Notes: generated by a model not told the origin, from the sequence alone. 64,000 nucleotides of DNA from Polaromonas sp. (GCA_013297865.1 JAAFIP010000001.1:62001-126000); one strand, 5' to 3'; positions 15,116 to 24,394 are shown, numbered from the stretch's first letter. Numbers and translations are program-made.

Positions 15116-16096
15116 TCAGCGCGGCTTGGGGCTGTTTAGCGGTGTCACGGCTTTGCCGTTGATCAGATAGCCGATCAAATTGTCAGCCGCCAGCGTGGCC
15201 ATGGCCTTGCGGGTGGGCCCGCTGGCGCTGCCGATGTGGGGGGTGAGCACCACGTTTTTCAGGGCCAGCAAGCCAGGGTTGATCTTGGGCTCACCTTCAA
15301 ACACGTCCAGGCCAGCGCCCAAGATTTTGTTGGCGGCCAGCGCGGCGGCTAGCGCGTCTTCGTCGATCAGGCCGCCACGGCCGATGTTGACGATGGTGGC
15401 GGTGGGCTTCATGAGGGCGATCTCGGCAGCGGCCACGGTGTGGTGCGACGCCGGGCTGTAGGGCACGACCAGGACGACGTGGTCGGCTTGCTTGAACAGG
15501 TCTTGTTTGCTTACGTAGCGCGCCTTCACAGTGGCCTCGGTGGCGGCGTCGAGCTGGGAGCGGTTGTGGTAGATCACGTTCATGCCAAAGCCGTGCGCGC
15601 CGCGTCGGGCAATGGCCTGGCCAATGCGGCCCATGCCGAGGATGCCCAGGGTGGCGCCGTGAATGTCGCTGCCCAGCAGCATGTCAAAGCTCATTTTTTT
15701 CCACAGGCCTGCGCGCAGGTAGGCCTCGGCTTCGCTCACGCGGCGGGCGGTGGCCATCAGCAGGGTGAAGGCCATGTCGGCGGTGGTTTCGGTCAGCACG
15801 TCGGGCGCGTTGGTGGCCTGCACGCCCGCAGCGGTCATGGCGTCGATGTCAAAGTTGTTATAGCCCACCGACATGTTGGCGCAGATTTTGAGCTCGGGGC
15901 ATTGGGCCAGCAGCGCGGCATCAATGCGCTCGCCACCACTGGTGAACGCGCCCACCTTGCCCTGCAGCTTGGCAATCAGCTCTTCGCGCGACCAGATGGC
16001 GTCGTCGGGGTTGGTCTCCAGCTCAAAGTGGGGGCGCAGACGGTCGATGGCTTCGGGGGCGACGGCGCGGGCAACAAGAATGGCAGGTTTGGACAT
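15116..16096 (-). CDS. D-isomer-specific 2-hydroxyacid dehydrogenase (glyoxylate/hydroxypyruvate reductase type)
   Basis: The NAD(P) Rossmann motif is LGILGMGRIGQAIARR (residues about 150-165). The catalytic set is visible: Arg in NIGRGGLIDEDAL, Glu in DVFEGEP, and His in LTPHIGSAS. The length of 326 residues is normal for the GhrB/GyaR group, which reduces glyoxylate or hydroxypyruvate. The exact substrate cannot be decided from the sequence. A repeat (copy 6) separates it from the antiporter gene upstream. Confidence 0.85.
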   Translation of the reverse strand: MSKPAILVARAVAPEAIDRLRPHFELETNPDDAIWSREELIAKLQGKVGAFTSGGERIDAALLAQCPELKICANMSVGYNNFDIDAMTAAGVQATNAPDVLTETTADMAFTLLMATARRVSEAEAYLRAGLWKKMSFDMLLGSDIHGATLGILGMGRIGQAIARRGAHGFGMNVIYHNRSQLDAATEATVKARYVSKQDLFKQADHVVLVVPYSPASHHTVAAAEIALMKPTATIVNIGRGGLIDEDALAAALAANKILGAGLDVFEGEPKINPGLLALKNVVLTPHIGSASGPTRKAMATLAADNLIGYLINGKAVTPLNSPKPR

Positions 16097-16117
16097 GGTA
16101 TTTACAGTGTTTTAGGG

Positions 16118-16158
16118 CTGCAGGCCAATAGAATATCGCGGGAGCAGCTATTTATTTA
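16118..16158 (-). repeat. Dispersed repeat copy 6
   Basis: On the minus strand it reads AAATAAATAGCTGCTCCCGC then GATATTCTATTGGCCTGCAG, close to consensus. It overlaps the last codons of the NhaD-type antiporter gene (stop at 16152) and occupies most of the gap to the dehydrogenase gene. Confidence 0.92.
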
Positions 16159-17423
16159 GGAGCAATTGGCAGATTAATTGTAGTCGGGTTTGCCTGCGCT
16201 GCGGCTGCGGGAGTCGCAGCTAAGACGGGCTTGGCACCACGCAAAGGCTCGGGGTGCCAGCCGTGTACGGCCATGAGGATGACAAAGCCCAGCACATAGC
16301 CCACCGCCACATGCCAGCCGCCTTTGAGCCAGGCGCCGACCGACTTGGCCTCGGGGTACATATTGCTCAGCGCCACCCCTGCGGATGAGCCAAACCAGAT
16401 CATGCTGCCACCAAAGCCCACGGCATAGGCCAGTATGCCCCAGTCGTAGCCGCCCTGGCGTAGGGCCAGCGCGGTGAGCGGAATATTGTCAAACACGGCG
16501 CTCAAAAAGCCCAGGCCCAGCGTGCTGATCCACGACGCGACGGGCAGCTTGTCCACCGGCATCATCGATGCGCACAGCACCAGAGACAGCAAAAACACGC
16601 TGCCTTTGACGGCCTCGGGCAGCAGACCCCAGCTGGGCTTGCGCCAGACGCTGGTGGCCAGCACAGCCACCCACACCGCCACGCCAATCACCGGAAAATG
16701 CTCCAGCACCGCAGGATTGTTCAGGTTAAACCACACATTCGCGCCCACCGCAGCCACCAGGATGATGGCCACAATGGCCAGCCGCGCATACTCCACATGC
16801 GCGCCCTTGGGAGCGTCTTTCATGATGGGCTGGTAGGCATGCTGCTGGCGCGCCGCGATGATGCCGAAAAACAGCAGCGCAGGCACGGCAGCGGTGTAGG
16901 CGTCCAGCACCTGCAGCGGGCTGGCCCCGGCAATCCACAGCATGGTCGTCGTCGTATCGCCCACCACCGAGCCCGCGCCGCCTGCGTTGCTGGCCGCCAC
17001 GATAGCCGCCAGATAGCCAATATGCACACGCCGCTGGTACAGCACGGTGGCCATAGCACCGCCAATCATCGCCGCGGCAATATTGTCCAGAAAGCTGGAG
17101 ATGACAAACACCAGGATCAGCATGACAAAGCCGCCCTTCCAGTCATCGGGCAGATAGTTAGGCAGGATGGCGGGGATCTCGGATTTTTCAAAATGGTCAG
17201 CCAACAGCGCAAAGCCCAGCAGCAGGCCCAGCAGATTGGCCAGGGTGACCCACTCATGGCCTAGGTGCTTGAGCAGCGAGAAGTCGGTAAAGCCCAGCTT
17301 GTAGGCTGCAATCAGCACCATCCCGGTCAGCGCCACATACAGCGTCTGGCCGTGGAACAAGGCTACGCCCAGCAAGGTGGCAGCAAACAAGAAAAACTCA
17401 ACAGGAATGCCAGCGATGGTCAT
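16152..17423 (-). CDS. nhaD: NhaD-type sodium:proton antiporter (ion transporter superfamily)
   Basis: The 423-residue protein has about 12 hydrophobic segments. It carries family motifs SSFLDNIAAAMIGGAMATVL (residues about 108-127), ASNAGGAGSVVGDTTTTMLW (about 142-161) and the repeat-symmetric SAVFDNIPLTALAL in the second half. These are the hallmarks of the NhaD/ArsB-like IT superfamily, which exchanges Na+ for H+ at the inner membrane. It begins six bases after pncB ends, on the same strand as the proton-pumping rhodopsin operon. The C-terminal Ala/Pro tail runs into a dispersed repeat. Confidence 0.8.
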   Translation of the reverse strand: MTIAGIPVEFFLFAATLLGVALFHGQTLYVALTGMVLIAAYKLGFTDFSLLKHLGHEWVTLANLLGLLLGFALLADHFEKSEIPAILPNYLPDDWKGGFVMLILVFVISSFLDNIAAAMIGGAMATVLYQRRVHIGYLAAIVAASNAGGAGSVVGDTTTTMLWIAGASPLQVLDAYTAAVPALLFFGIIAARQQHAYQPIMKDAPKGAHVEYARLAIVAIILVAAVGANVWFNLNNPAVLEHFPVIGVAVWVAVLATSVWRKPSWGLLPEAVKGSVFLLSLVLCASMMPVDKLPVASWISTLGLGFLSAVFDNIPLTALALRQGGYDWGILAYAVGFGGSMIWFGSSAGVALSNMYPEAKSVGAWLKGGWHVAVGYVLGFVILMAVHGWHPEPLRGAKPVLAATPAAAAQANPTTINLPIAPK

Positions 17424-17429
17424 AGCAGA

Positions 17430-18638
17430 TCAAGCCACCTGGGGAATGTCAAACACCTGGCGCAGATAGGCCAGGTACTTTTCGTCTTCGCACATGTTTT
17501 TGGATGGTGTGTCAGACAGCTTGGCCACTGGCTGGCCGTTGCAGCGGACCAGCTTGATGACGATCTGCAACGGTACGTGGTCTGGCGGGTCGCCCAGATC
17601 GTTGGTGAGGTTGGTGCCAATGCCAAAGGCCAGTTGGCAGCGGCCGCGAAAGCGCTGGTACAGCTCGATGGTGCGCGGCACAGTCAGGCCGTCGCTGAAA
17701 ATCAAAATTTTGGTTTTCGGGTCTACGCGGTTGGCCTGGTAGTGCGCAATCAGGCGCTCGCCCCAGGCAAACGGGTCTCCGCTGTCGTGGCGTGCGCCGT
17801 CAAACAGCTTGCAGAAAAACATGTCAAAGTCGCGCAAAAACGCGCTCATGCCATACACATCGGACAGCGCAATGCCCAGGTCGCCACGATACTCCTTGGC
17901 CCAGGACTCGAAGGCAAAAATCTGGCTGTCGCGCAGGCGCGGGCCCAGCGCCTGAGCGGCCTGCAGGTATTCGTGCGCCATCGTGCCCAGCGGCGTCAGG
18001 CCCAGCTTCATGGCAAACAGCACATTGCTGGTGCCCGCAAACTGGCCTGCGGGGGACGATGCAGGGTCGGTGCCCAGCTGCGCGGCCAGCACACGCAGCA
18101 CCTCTTCGTGCCAGGCTTTGGAAAAGCGCCTGCGGGTGCCATAGTCAGCAATCTTGAGCTCGCGCAGGCCCTCGCCGTGCAGCAGCTCAATCTTGGCCTC
18201 CAGGCGCTTGCGCCCGTCCATCAGGCGCGGCACTTTCTGCGTATTGCGAAAGTACACCTCGTTGACGATGGCCAGCACCGGGATCTCAAACAGGATGGTG
18301 TGCAGCCAGGGACCTTGCACGGTGATGTCCAGCTCGCCGTTGGGCTGGGGCGTCACGCTGATGTATTTTTCGTTCAGGCGAAACAAGCCTAAAAAGTCCA
18401 CGAAGTCGCTTTTGATAAAGCGCATGCCACGCAGATAGGCCAGCTCGGCGTCGGAAAACCGCAGGCTGCACAGCGAGCGGATTTCCTCGCGGATCTCCTG
18501 GGCATAGGGGGCCAGATTGATGCCAGGGTTGCGGCACTTGAACTTGTATTCCACCTGCGCGCCAGGAAACTGGTGCAGCACCACTTGCATCATGGTGAAC
18601 TTGTACAGGTCGGTATCGAGCAGACTGGTGATGATCAT
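17430..18638 (-). CDS. pncB: Nicotinate phosphoribosyltransferase
   Basis: PncB salvages nicotinic acid to nicotinate mononucleotide for NAD synthesis. The 402-residue protein starts [20 protein letters not shown], the classic opening of the family. It has VEYKFKCRN, the catalytic-His region [23 protein letters not shown] and [10 protein letters not shown]. The length is as expected. It lies 43 bases downstream of blh and six bases before the antiporter gene, so it may be read through from the phototrophy operon. Confidence 0.93.
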   Translation of the reverse strand: MIITSLLDTDLYKFTMMQVVLHQFPGAQVEYKFKCRNPGINLAPYAQEIREEIRSLCSLRFSDAELAYLRGMRFIKSDFVDFLGLFRLNEKYISVTPQPNGELDITVQGPWLHTILFEIPVLAIVNEVYFRNTQKVPRLMDGRKRLEAKIELLHGEGLRELKIADYGTRRRFSKAWHEEVLRVLAAQLGTDPASSPAGQFAGTSNVLFAMKLGLTPLGTMAHEYLQAAQALGPRLRDSQIFAFESWAKEYRGDLGIALSDVYGMSAFLRDFDMFFCKLFDGARHDSGDPFAWGERLIAHYQANRVDPKTKILIFSDGLTVPRTIELYQRFRGRCQLAFGIGTNLTNDLGDPPDHVPLQIVIKLVRCNGQPVAKLSDTPSKNMCEDEKYLAYLRQVFDIPQVA

Positions 18639-18681
18639 GGCCTGATCGTACCAAACATCCAGGCCCGGCCTGGCGCTCTGG

Positions 18682-19599
18682 TCAGGGCCCTAGCCAGCGG
18701 TGGCTGTAGCCCACCAGCAGCATGTGGGGCAAGGTCAGCGCGCCCAGGGCCACGATCAGCCACTGCACCACCGTGCTGTTGATCTGCTGCGGCAGAGCTG
18801 CAGGCATGGCGCGCCACAGCAGCAGCATGAGCAGCGCCGTGGCCAGGCCCGTCAGCGCAATCACCCAGGCCAGCCGCTGCCTGCCCAGCGGGCTGCGCGA
18901 GGCGTGCTGCGCCAGCGCCCTGCGCACGCGCGCCATGTGCGCCAGGCTGTGCCACAGCCCAAAATACACGGCAAAGGCCATCAAGGGCGACAGCGCTGCA
19001 TTAAGCGCCAGCACCACGGCTACCTCCAGCGCTGCGCGCACAGCGCTGTCTTGCAGCGCAGGTGTGTCCCTGTGCTGGGTATGGCAGATGATGGCCCACA
19101 GGCCCCAGGCTGCCGCGCCCACCGCCCATGCGACAGCCAGAGCCTGCCACACCTGCCACACAAGGGCGTGGCTGGCGCCCAGCGCGGGTGCTATGAGCGT
19201 GGACAGGGCTGTGCCAGACAGCAGCACTGGCGCCATCACACTGGAGCCACCTACCACACAGCGCATGGCCAGGCTGTGGCGGTACAGCTCGCCAAAATGC
19301 CACACTGACATGAGCAGCAGGGCCAGCAAGGCCCAGGCCATGGACAGCGACAGCAGCCAGGCCGCCCCAATGGCCAGCAGCAGATAAGCCAGGCCGTACA
19401 GCGCGGCCTTGGAGGTGGGCTTGAACTGGTAGAGCAGCAGCGCGGTGTCCAGCGCGCCATGGCCCATGCCCAGCGTGAGCGTGAGCAGCACAAAGGCATA
19501 CCAGCCCAATGCGGGGCTTAAGCGGTCTAGCGCCACCAAGGCAGCCATAGCCACGCAGGCTGCCATCAGCGCCCGCAACGGTGTGCGCAGCAACTGCAT
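18682..19599 (-). CDS. blh: Beta-carotene 15,15'-dioxygenase (Brp/Blh family)
   Basis: This membrane enzyme cleaves beta-carotene into two retinals, the rhodopsin chromophore. The 305-residue product (start MQLLRTPL at 19599) has many hydrophobic helices and the conserved iron-ligand histidines in [20 protein letters not shown] and [10 protein letters not shown]. The stop codon of crtY overlaps this start in TGATG, which argues for translational coupling and fixes the start. It is the final step of the crtI-crtB-crtY-blh set next to the rhodopsins. Confidence 0.9.
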   Translation of the reverse strand: MQLLRTPLRALMAACVAMAALVALDRLSPALGWYAFVLLTLTLGMGHGALDTALLLYQFKPTSKAALYGLAYLLLAIGAAWLLSLSMAWALLALLLMSVWHFGELYRHSLAMRCVVGGSSVMAPVLLSGTALSTLIAPALGASHALVWQVWQALAVAWAVGAAAWGLWAIICHTQHRDTPALQDSAVRAALEVAVVLALNAALSPLMAFAVYFGLWHSLAHMARVRRALAQHASRSPLGRQRLAWVIALTGLATALLMLLLWRAMPAALPQQINSTVVQWLIVALGALTLPHMLLVGYSHRWLGP

Positions 19600-20759
19600 C
19601 AGCGCAGCTTCCAGCCCTGGGCCAGGGCAGCGGTGGCAAAAGGCCACACCGGCAGCGAGCGCATGACGCGCAGGCGCTGCCCTGCGCTCACCTTGCCTGC
19701 TAAAAACGCCACCACATCGTCGGCAGGCACGGCACCAAAAAGTTGCATGAAATACTGCGGGGCCTGCTGCCAGTTGCGCGAGAGCGCCTGCAAAAACACC
19801 GCGTCCATCCAGCTTTCGGTGGCAGTGCGCTCAAAGCGGGGGGCTTGCCAGGTGGCCAGCGACTGTGTGCGCACAGCGGCTGTCAGCGAGCTGGCGATCT
19901 GCTGCGCATGCGCCAGGGTATTGACAAAAGCATAGCCGGTGGAAGGCCGCAGCGTGCCGCCCGCACGGCCCAGGCCCGTGGTGGCGGGGTCAGCGTGTGC
20001 CTGCGCGTCCAGCGGCAAGACGCCCTGCTCCCGGTAGCTGATGTCATAGGGCTGGCCGCCAAGCTGCTGGTGCAGATAGGCGCGCAGCTCGGCCTCGTAG
20101 TCGGGCTGCCACTGCGCGGGCGAAATCCACGTGCTCTCTACCAATGCATTGCGTGCGCTATAGGGCAGCACATACCAAAAATGCAGGCCTTGCGCGCTAG
20201 GCTCAAACGCCATGAGCTGCACGGTCTGCGGGTCAAACGCATCGTGCGCGGTATGGATCTCCCAACCCGCAAACTGCTGCACCAGCGCGCTGGGCGATAC
20301 CTTGGTGGACGGCCGTGCGTCCAGCACATGCCTGGCCAGCAGGGTTTCGCCCTGCTCTGTGGTCACTTGGGTGAGGCCGCGCTGGTTTTGCAGCTGGGCC
20401 ACGCCACAGCCCATGCGCAGTGTGATGTGGGCTGCGGTGCTGATCGTTTGCTGCGCCGCTTGGTAGAAATCATTGGCGTCAATGCTGGCATAGGCTTGCT
20501 GCGCTGAGCGGTGGGTGCAGGTCTGGCCCTTGCTGGAGACGCTCCACTGGCTCCAGCGCTGGCGCTCGATGGCGTGGTAGCGGTGCAAGGGACGCTCTGT
20601 GGGTGTCCAGTAGCTCCAGGTGCGGTCGCGCTGGTAGCTGCTGCGCTTTTCCAGCACCAGCACCGACAGGCCCGACAGCTCAGGGGCCGCCAGCTCGGCA
20701 GCCAGCGCCAGGCCGCTGAGCCCTCCTCCTGCAATCACGATGTCCCAGGGGGCAGTCAT
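19599..20759 (-). CDS. crtY: Lycopene beta-cyclase CrtY
   Basis: CrtY forms both beta-ionone rings of beta-carotene. The start at 20759 gives MTAPWDIVIAGGGLSGLALA, the FAD/NAD-binding motif, in agreement with the family. Other marks are RTWSYWTP, the DARP motif after VLDA, and FWYVLPYSARNALVESTW, which contains the E-type catalytic region. The protein is 386 residues, normal for bacterial CrtY. The longer open frame upstream overlaps crtB and is not used. Coupled to blh by a one-base overlap. Confidence 0.9.
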   Translation of the reverse strand: MTAPWDIVIAGGGLSGLALAAELAAPELSGLSVLVLEKRSSYQRDRTWSYWTPTERPLHRYHAIERQRWSQWSVSSKGQTCTHRSAQQAYASIDANDFYQAAQQTISTAAHITLRMGCGVAQLQNQRGLTQVTTEQGETLLARHVLDARPSTKVSPSALVQQFAGWEIHTAHDAFDPQTVQLMAFEPSAQGLHFWYVLPYSARNALVESTWISPAQWQPDYEAELRAYLHQQLGGQPYDISYREQGVLPLDAQAHADPATTGLGRAGGTLRPSTGYAFVNTLAHAQQIASSLTAAVRTQSLATWQAPRFERTATESWMDAVFLQALSRNWQQAPQYFMQLFGAVPADDVVAFLAGKVSAGQRLRVMRSLPVWPFATAALAQGWKLR

Positions 20760-20767
20760 GCTCAAGG

Positions 20768-21697
20768 CTACTGCTGCAAGCCCGCTGGAAAACCGGGCAC
20801 TGTGCACAGGTGAGACAGGTCGCTGCGCCAGACATCGCGGCGTGCGCGCGGACGGTGGATCTGCGGCGTGAGCAGTGTGCGCGCGAGCAGGCTGGATTTT
20901 TCGGCGCTGCCCAGTGAGACACGGCCTTGCCAAAACCTGTCAACACCGCGCTGGGCGATCTTGTGGCCAATCGCCTGGTACAGCGCCAGCGCAATGCGGA
21001 TGGCCCTGCGGTTATGGCGCGGGATGGCGTGAAAACCGGTTTGCGCATAGACATAAAAATCATCAGCCAGCCGCAGCAGGCGCTGGATGGCGGCAAACGC
21101 CTCGTTGCGCTGGGCGGGCGTTTGCGGTGCGGCCAATGTCTGCGGGCTCACGCCCCATTGCGCGGGAATGTAGCAGCGTCCGCGGGCGGCGTCTTCCACC
21201 ACGTCGCGGGCAATATTGGTCAGCTGCATGGCCACACCCAGGGCGATGGCGTAGCCCTCGGCCTGGGCAGGCGCGCCCAGCAGCGGGCGCATCATCTGCC
21301 CTACTGTGCCAGCCACGCCGTAGGCAAAACGCAGCAGCTCCTGCTCAGTCTGCAGGCTGCGCTGTGCGGTGTCAGCCAGCAGGCTGTCCATAAAGCATTC
21401 GATCACTGCGCCCGGCACGCCATGGCCTTGCAACATGCGCCCGGCCTGCTGGGCCAGCGTGGGCGCTGGGCTGGTGTGCGCTTGCAGTACGTCGCTGCGC
21501 AGCTGCTGCAGGCACTGCAGCCGCTCCTGCCAGGTGCCCAGGCTGTCCTCGTCGGCATAGTCATCGGCTGTGCGCGCAAAGGCATACAACAGCGCCGCAT
21601 CGCGCCGGGCTGCGGGCGACAGAAAGCGCGCCGCCCACGAGAATGACTTGGCGTGGTGGTTCATCACCTCCTGCGGGCTCATGGCAGCGTGTGTCAT
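20768..21697 (-). CDS. crtB: Phytoene synthase CrtB
   Basis: CrtB condenses two geranylgeranyl diphosphates into phytoene. The 309-residue protein has the first Asp-rich motif DDYADED (residues about 45-51) and the second, TNIARDVVEDAARGRCYIPA (about 159-178). It is distinct from HpnD/HpnC of the hopanoid route in this window and clusters with crtI and crtY. Its ATG overlaps the crtI stop (ATGA), giving translational coupling. No GGPP synthase gene is present in the cluster. Confidence 0.92.
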   Translation of the reverse strand: MTHAAMSPQEVMNHHAKSFSWAARFLSPAARRDAALLYAFARTADDYADEDSLGTWQERLQCLQQLRSDVLQAHTSPAPTLAQQAGRMLQGHGVPGAVIECFMDSLLADTAQRSLQTEQELLRFAYGVAGTVGQMMRPLLGAPAQAEGYAIALGVAMQLTNIARDVVEDAARGRCYIPAQWGVSPQTLAAPQTPAQRNEAFAAIQRLLRLADDFYVYAQTGFHAIPRHNRRAIRIALALYQAIGHKIAQRGVDRFWQGRVSLGSAEKSSLLARTLLTPQIHRPRARRDVWRSDLSHLCTVPGFPAGLQQ

Positions 21698-23169
21698 TGC
21701 ACCGACCCAAACAACAGCCGCTCCACCACTTTGGCCGAGGTCACCACCCCGGGCACCCCCGCACCAGGGTGCGTGCCTGCGCCAACAAAATACAGGTTGG
21801 AGATATCGGCTGCGCGGTTGGGAAAGCGAAAGCCCGCCGACTGCGTGAGCTTGGGCGTGATGGAAAAGCCCGAGCCTAAAGGGGCCAGCAGTTCACTGGC
21901 AAAATAATTGGGCGTGACCATATGCTCGTCCACAATGCATTGCGACAGGCCAGGCAGTATGCGCCGCTCCAGCTCGGACTGCAGCAGGGCCTTGAAGGGT
22001 GCGGCCTGCTGCTGCCAGTCGATGCCTGCGGCCAGATTGGGCACGGGCACCAGCGCATAAAAGCTGTCATGGCCCTCGGGCGCATACTGCGCATCGGTGG
22101 CGGTGGGGCGGTGCAGGTAAATGCTCAAATCGTCGCTCAGCTGCTGGGTTTCAAAGATTTTATGCAATACCTCGCGGTAGGTGTGACCAAACAAAATAGT
22201 ATGGTGCGGCACATTGGCATAGACCCTTTTGGTGCTGAAATACCAGACGAACAGCCCCATGGAATATTGCTTGGAGGTCAAGGCCTTGGGCTGCTGCTGC
22301 GACAGGGGCAGCAGCTTGGCCAGTGTGTGGCCTGCATCGGCATTGCTGATCACGGTGCTGGCTGGCAGGTGGCGTCCGCCGCGCAGCTGCACACCCGTGG
22401 CTTGCCCGCCCTGGGTGGTGATGGTTTGCACATCAGCGTCCCATTCAAACTTCACGCCGTGGCGCTGGCCCAGCGCCACCAGGGCCTGCACCAGACGGGC
22501 CATGCCGCCGCGCGGAAACCACACACCCCATTTGCGCTCCAGATAATGGATCAGGCTGTAGATGCTGGTGGTGTCAAACGGATTGCCCCCGACCAGCAGG
22601 GGCTGAATGCTGAAGGCACGGCGCACGCGCTCGTCCTGAAAATACCGCGCGGTCAGCGCATAGACCGAGCGATCGGCACGCAGGCGCATCATCGCTGGCA
22701 GGGCTTTGAGCATGGACTGCCAGCCCAGAAAAGGCTGGTCACCCAGCTCTTCATAGCCTTTTTCAAACAGCTTTTGGGAGTGTGCCAAAAACGCAGGATA
22801 GGCCTGCGCGTCAGCAGAAGAGAATTTGGCAATTTCAGACTGGATCTGCGCGGTAGAGCCGCCATAGTCCAGCTGCGAGCCATCGGCAAAGCGCATTTGG
22901 TACCAGGGGGTGACGGGCAGCAGCTCTACATGGTCTGACAGCCTTTCGCCAAACAGCGCAAACAGCTCTTCAAACAGCACGGGCGCAGTGAGCACCGTAG
23001 GCCCTGCGTCATAACGAAAAGACAGGCCAGCAGCAGACTTGGCAAACTCGCGTCCTCTGCCGCCAGGGCCGGGCAAGCGGTCTACGACTGTAACTTGTGC
23101 ACCCCGCGCGGCCATACGCAAAGCGGCGGCCAAGCCGCCGAATCCTGCACCAATCACCACTGCCTGCAT
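21694..23169 (-). CDS. crtI: Phytoene desaturase CrtI
   Basis: CrtI carries out the four desaturations from phytoene to lycopene. The 491-residue protein starts MQAVVIGAGFGGLAAALRMA, the FAD-binding motif, with AAGGAA seven bases upstream. It ends with the CrtI signature region FVGAGTHPGAGVPGVVTSAK. Other family features are YDAGPTVLTAPVLFEELFAL and the middle RYFQDERVRRAFS. It is the first carotenoid gene after the proteorhodopsin gene and is separated from it by a long hairpin. Confidence 0.93.
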   Translation of the reverse strand: MQAVVIGAGFGGLAAALRMAARGAQVTVVDRLPGPGGRGREFAKSAAGLSFRYDAGPTVLTAPVLFEELFALFGERLSDHVELLPVTPWYQMRFADGSQLDYGGSTAQIQSEIAKFSSADAQAYPAFLAHSQKLFEKGYEELGDQPFLGWQSMLKALPAMMRLRADRSVYALTARYFQDERVRRAFSIQPLLVGGNPFDTTSIYSLIHYLERKWGVWFPRGGMARLVQALVALGQRHGVKFEWDADVQTITTQGGQATGVQLRGGRHLPASTVISNADAGHTLAKLLPLSQQQPKALTSKQYSMGLFVWYFSTKRVYANVPHHTILFGHTYREVLHKIFETQQLSDDLSIYLHRPTATDAQYAPEGHDSFYALVPVPNLAAGIDWQQQAAPFKALLQSELERRILPGLSQCIVDEHMVTPNYFASELLAPLGSGFSITPKLTQSAGFRFPNRAADISNLYFVGAGTHPGAGVPGVVTSAKVVERLLFGSVQ

Positions 23170-23225
23170 CCACGTTCCTTCGCACCCAACCGCTGGGGTT
23201 TATGTCATCACACAGAAGGATCGTA

Positions 23226-23260
23226 ACCTAACTGCGCGCTGTCACAGCGCGCAGTTAGGT
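23226..23260 (-). promoter_or_regulatory. Perfect 16-bp stem hairpin between proteorhodopsin and crtI
   Basis: ACCTAACTGCGCGCTG pairs completely with CAGCGCGCAGTTAGGT around a three-base loop. On the transcribed (minus) strand it is followed by TACGATCC, not a T-run, so it is not a classic terminator. In this position a stable hairpin could protect the rhodopsin mRNA 3' end or partly attenuate crtI, giving much more opsin than enzyme. Confidence 0.75.
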
Positions 23261-23302
23261 CTATATGCAGACATCGTAGGGTCAATATCTGCAGCGGTAT
23301 CT

Positions 23303-24106
23303 CTACTTGCTGGCACTCGCCTGGGACTCGCTGACTGCGACGCTCCAGATGATCAAACCGAATGCAATTTTGTTAAGCACGTCAGCCAGGTTGTAGATGA
23401 TGTTGAGCGCATTGGCACTGGCTTCTGGTCCGGCACCTGTGAGGTAGCCAAAGAAGTAACCAATCGGATAGATGGCCCAGCCGAAAGTGACGATCCAGCG
23501 CATGGTGCTGAAAGCCGACTGCACTGAAGGAGGTGCGCTGGTGGCGTTGATCTTGCCAGCCTGGCCCATGAAGATCTCATACAGGATGAATGCCCAGCCT
23601 GCCATACCGATGATGAATGCAGGCCATGCTGACATGTACCTTGCCTCACCCAGATAGCCACCGATCAACATGACCAAAGTGCCCACCATGAGGCGCCAGA
23701 ACACGCCTACGGGTACTTTGGTGATAGCCGACAAGATCAGGAAGAACTCGATCATCAGCAGCGGTACGGTAATCAGCCAGTCAATGTAGCGGAACACGGT
23801 GGGCGATGTGCCTGTATTGACCCACACTTCGCGCATGTACAGATAGTGCACTGCAGCAATCAAGGTGACCAGGCCCGACACGGTGAGCGAGGTTTTCCAT
23901 TTGGCAGAAACCCGATCGCGCTCCAGAAAGAAAAATACCGTGGAGGCAATCAATGCCATCGTGATGAGCCAGAAAGAAATGCCTACAAAATCATCGGGTT
24001 TGAGCAAGGCGCCCGATGCTGCGAAGGCTTGATTGGCTGTAAATGTTGTGATGGCTCCAAGGCCTAGGACTGAGGCTTTCTTGAGCCCATTACTGTTTGA
24101 CATCAT
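23303..24106 (-). CDS. Proteorhodopsin, green-tuned proton pump (DTE motif)
   Basis: The start is at 24106 (MMSNSNGLKK), with AAGGAG eight bases upstream; the longer frame is not used. The 267-residue protein has a signal peptide and seven helices. Helix C reads RYIDWLITVPLLMIEFF, giving Asp109 (acceptor), Thr113 and Glu120 (donor), the DTE motif of outward proton pumps. Leu117 at the spectral-tuning site predicts green absorption. His87 (AAVHYLY) pairs with the acceptor Asp as in other proteorhodopsins, and Lys246 in NLADVLNK binds retinal. It leads the crtI-crtB-crtY-blh unit. Function is well supported by motif. Confidence 0.95.
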   Translation of the reverse strand: MMSNSNGLKKASVLGLGAITTFTANQAFAASGALLKPDDFVGISFWLITMALIASTVFFFLERDRVSAKWKTSLTVSGLVTLIAAVHYLYMREVWVNTGTSPTVFRYIDWLITVPLLMIEFFLILSAITKVPVGVFWRLMVGTLVMLIGGYLGEARYMSAWPAFIIGMAGWAFILYEIFMGQAGKINATSAPPSVQSAFSTMRWIVTFGWAIYPIGYFFGYLTGAGPEASANALNIIYNLADVLNKIAFGLIIWSVAVSESQASASK

Positions 24107-24221
24107 GCGGGTCTCCTTATGAAAATGCATGACCGGATTGAAATGAAGAGCCTGTGGGCCCTTCGCCTGTCATGATTTCAGTGATCCCGCTATTGCGACT
24201 CCAGACTAATCATGAAATTTC

Positions 24222-24247
24222 AGTATAGCCATCTCTGAGTTTGTCAA
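24222..24247 (-). promoter_or_regulatory. Candidate proteorhodopsin promoter with 14-base spacer
   Basis: On the minus strand TTGACA (24247-24242) and TATACT (24227-24222) are both near-perfect sigma-70 hexamers but only 14 bases apart, about three short of optimal. They lie between the upstream terminator and the proteorhodopsin start. If real, such a promoter would be weak unless an activator changes DNA geometry. No known regulator gene is nearby. Confidence 0.35.
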
Positions 24248-24315
24248 CCTTCGGGAAAACTCTTATCTTTTTTGTGCAAAATGGCACACATCGGGATATT
24301 CGTGTTGCGAGAACA

Positions 24316-24358
24316 CAAAAAAATATGGCCCAGTAGGAGAAATTTCCTACTGGGCCAT
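24316..24358 (-). terminator. Strong rho-independent terminator after the second rhodopsin gene
   Basis: ATGGCCCAGTAGGA pairs perfectly with TCCTACTGGGCCAT over a six-base loop. On the minus strand the stem is followed directly by ATTTTTTTG. It lies 36 bases past the stop of rhodopsin 2 and separates it from the proteorhodopsin unit. Confidence 0.9.
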
Positions 24359-24394
24359 GATGAAGAGAGCGGCCAGCGAACTGGCCTGTACTTT

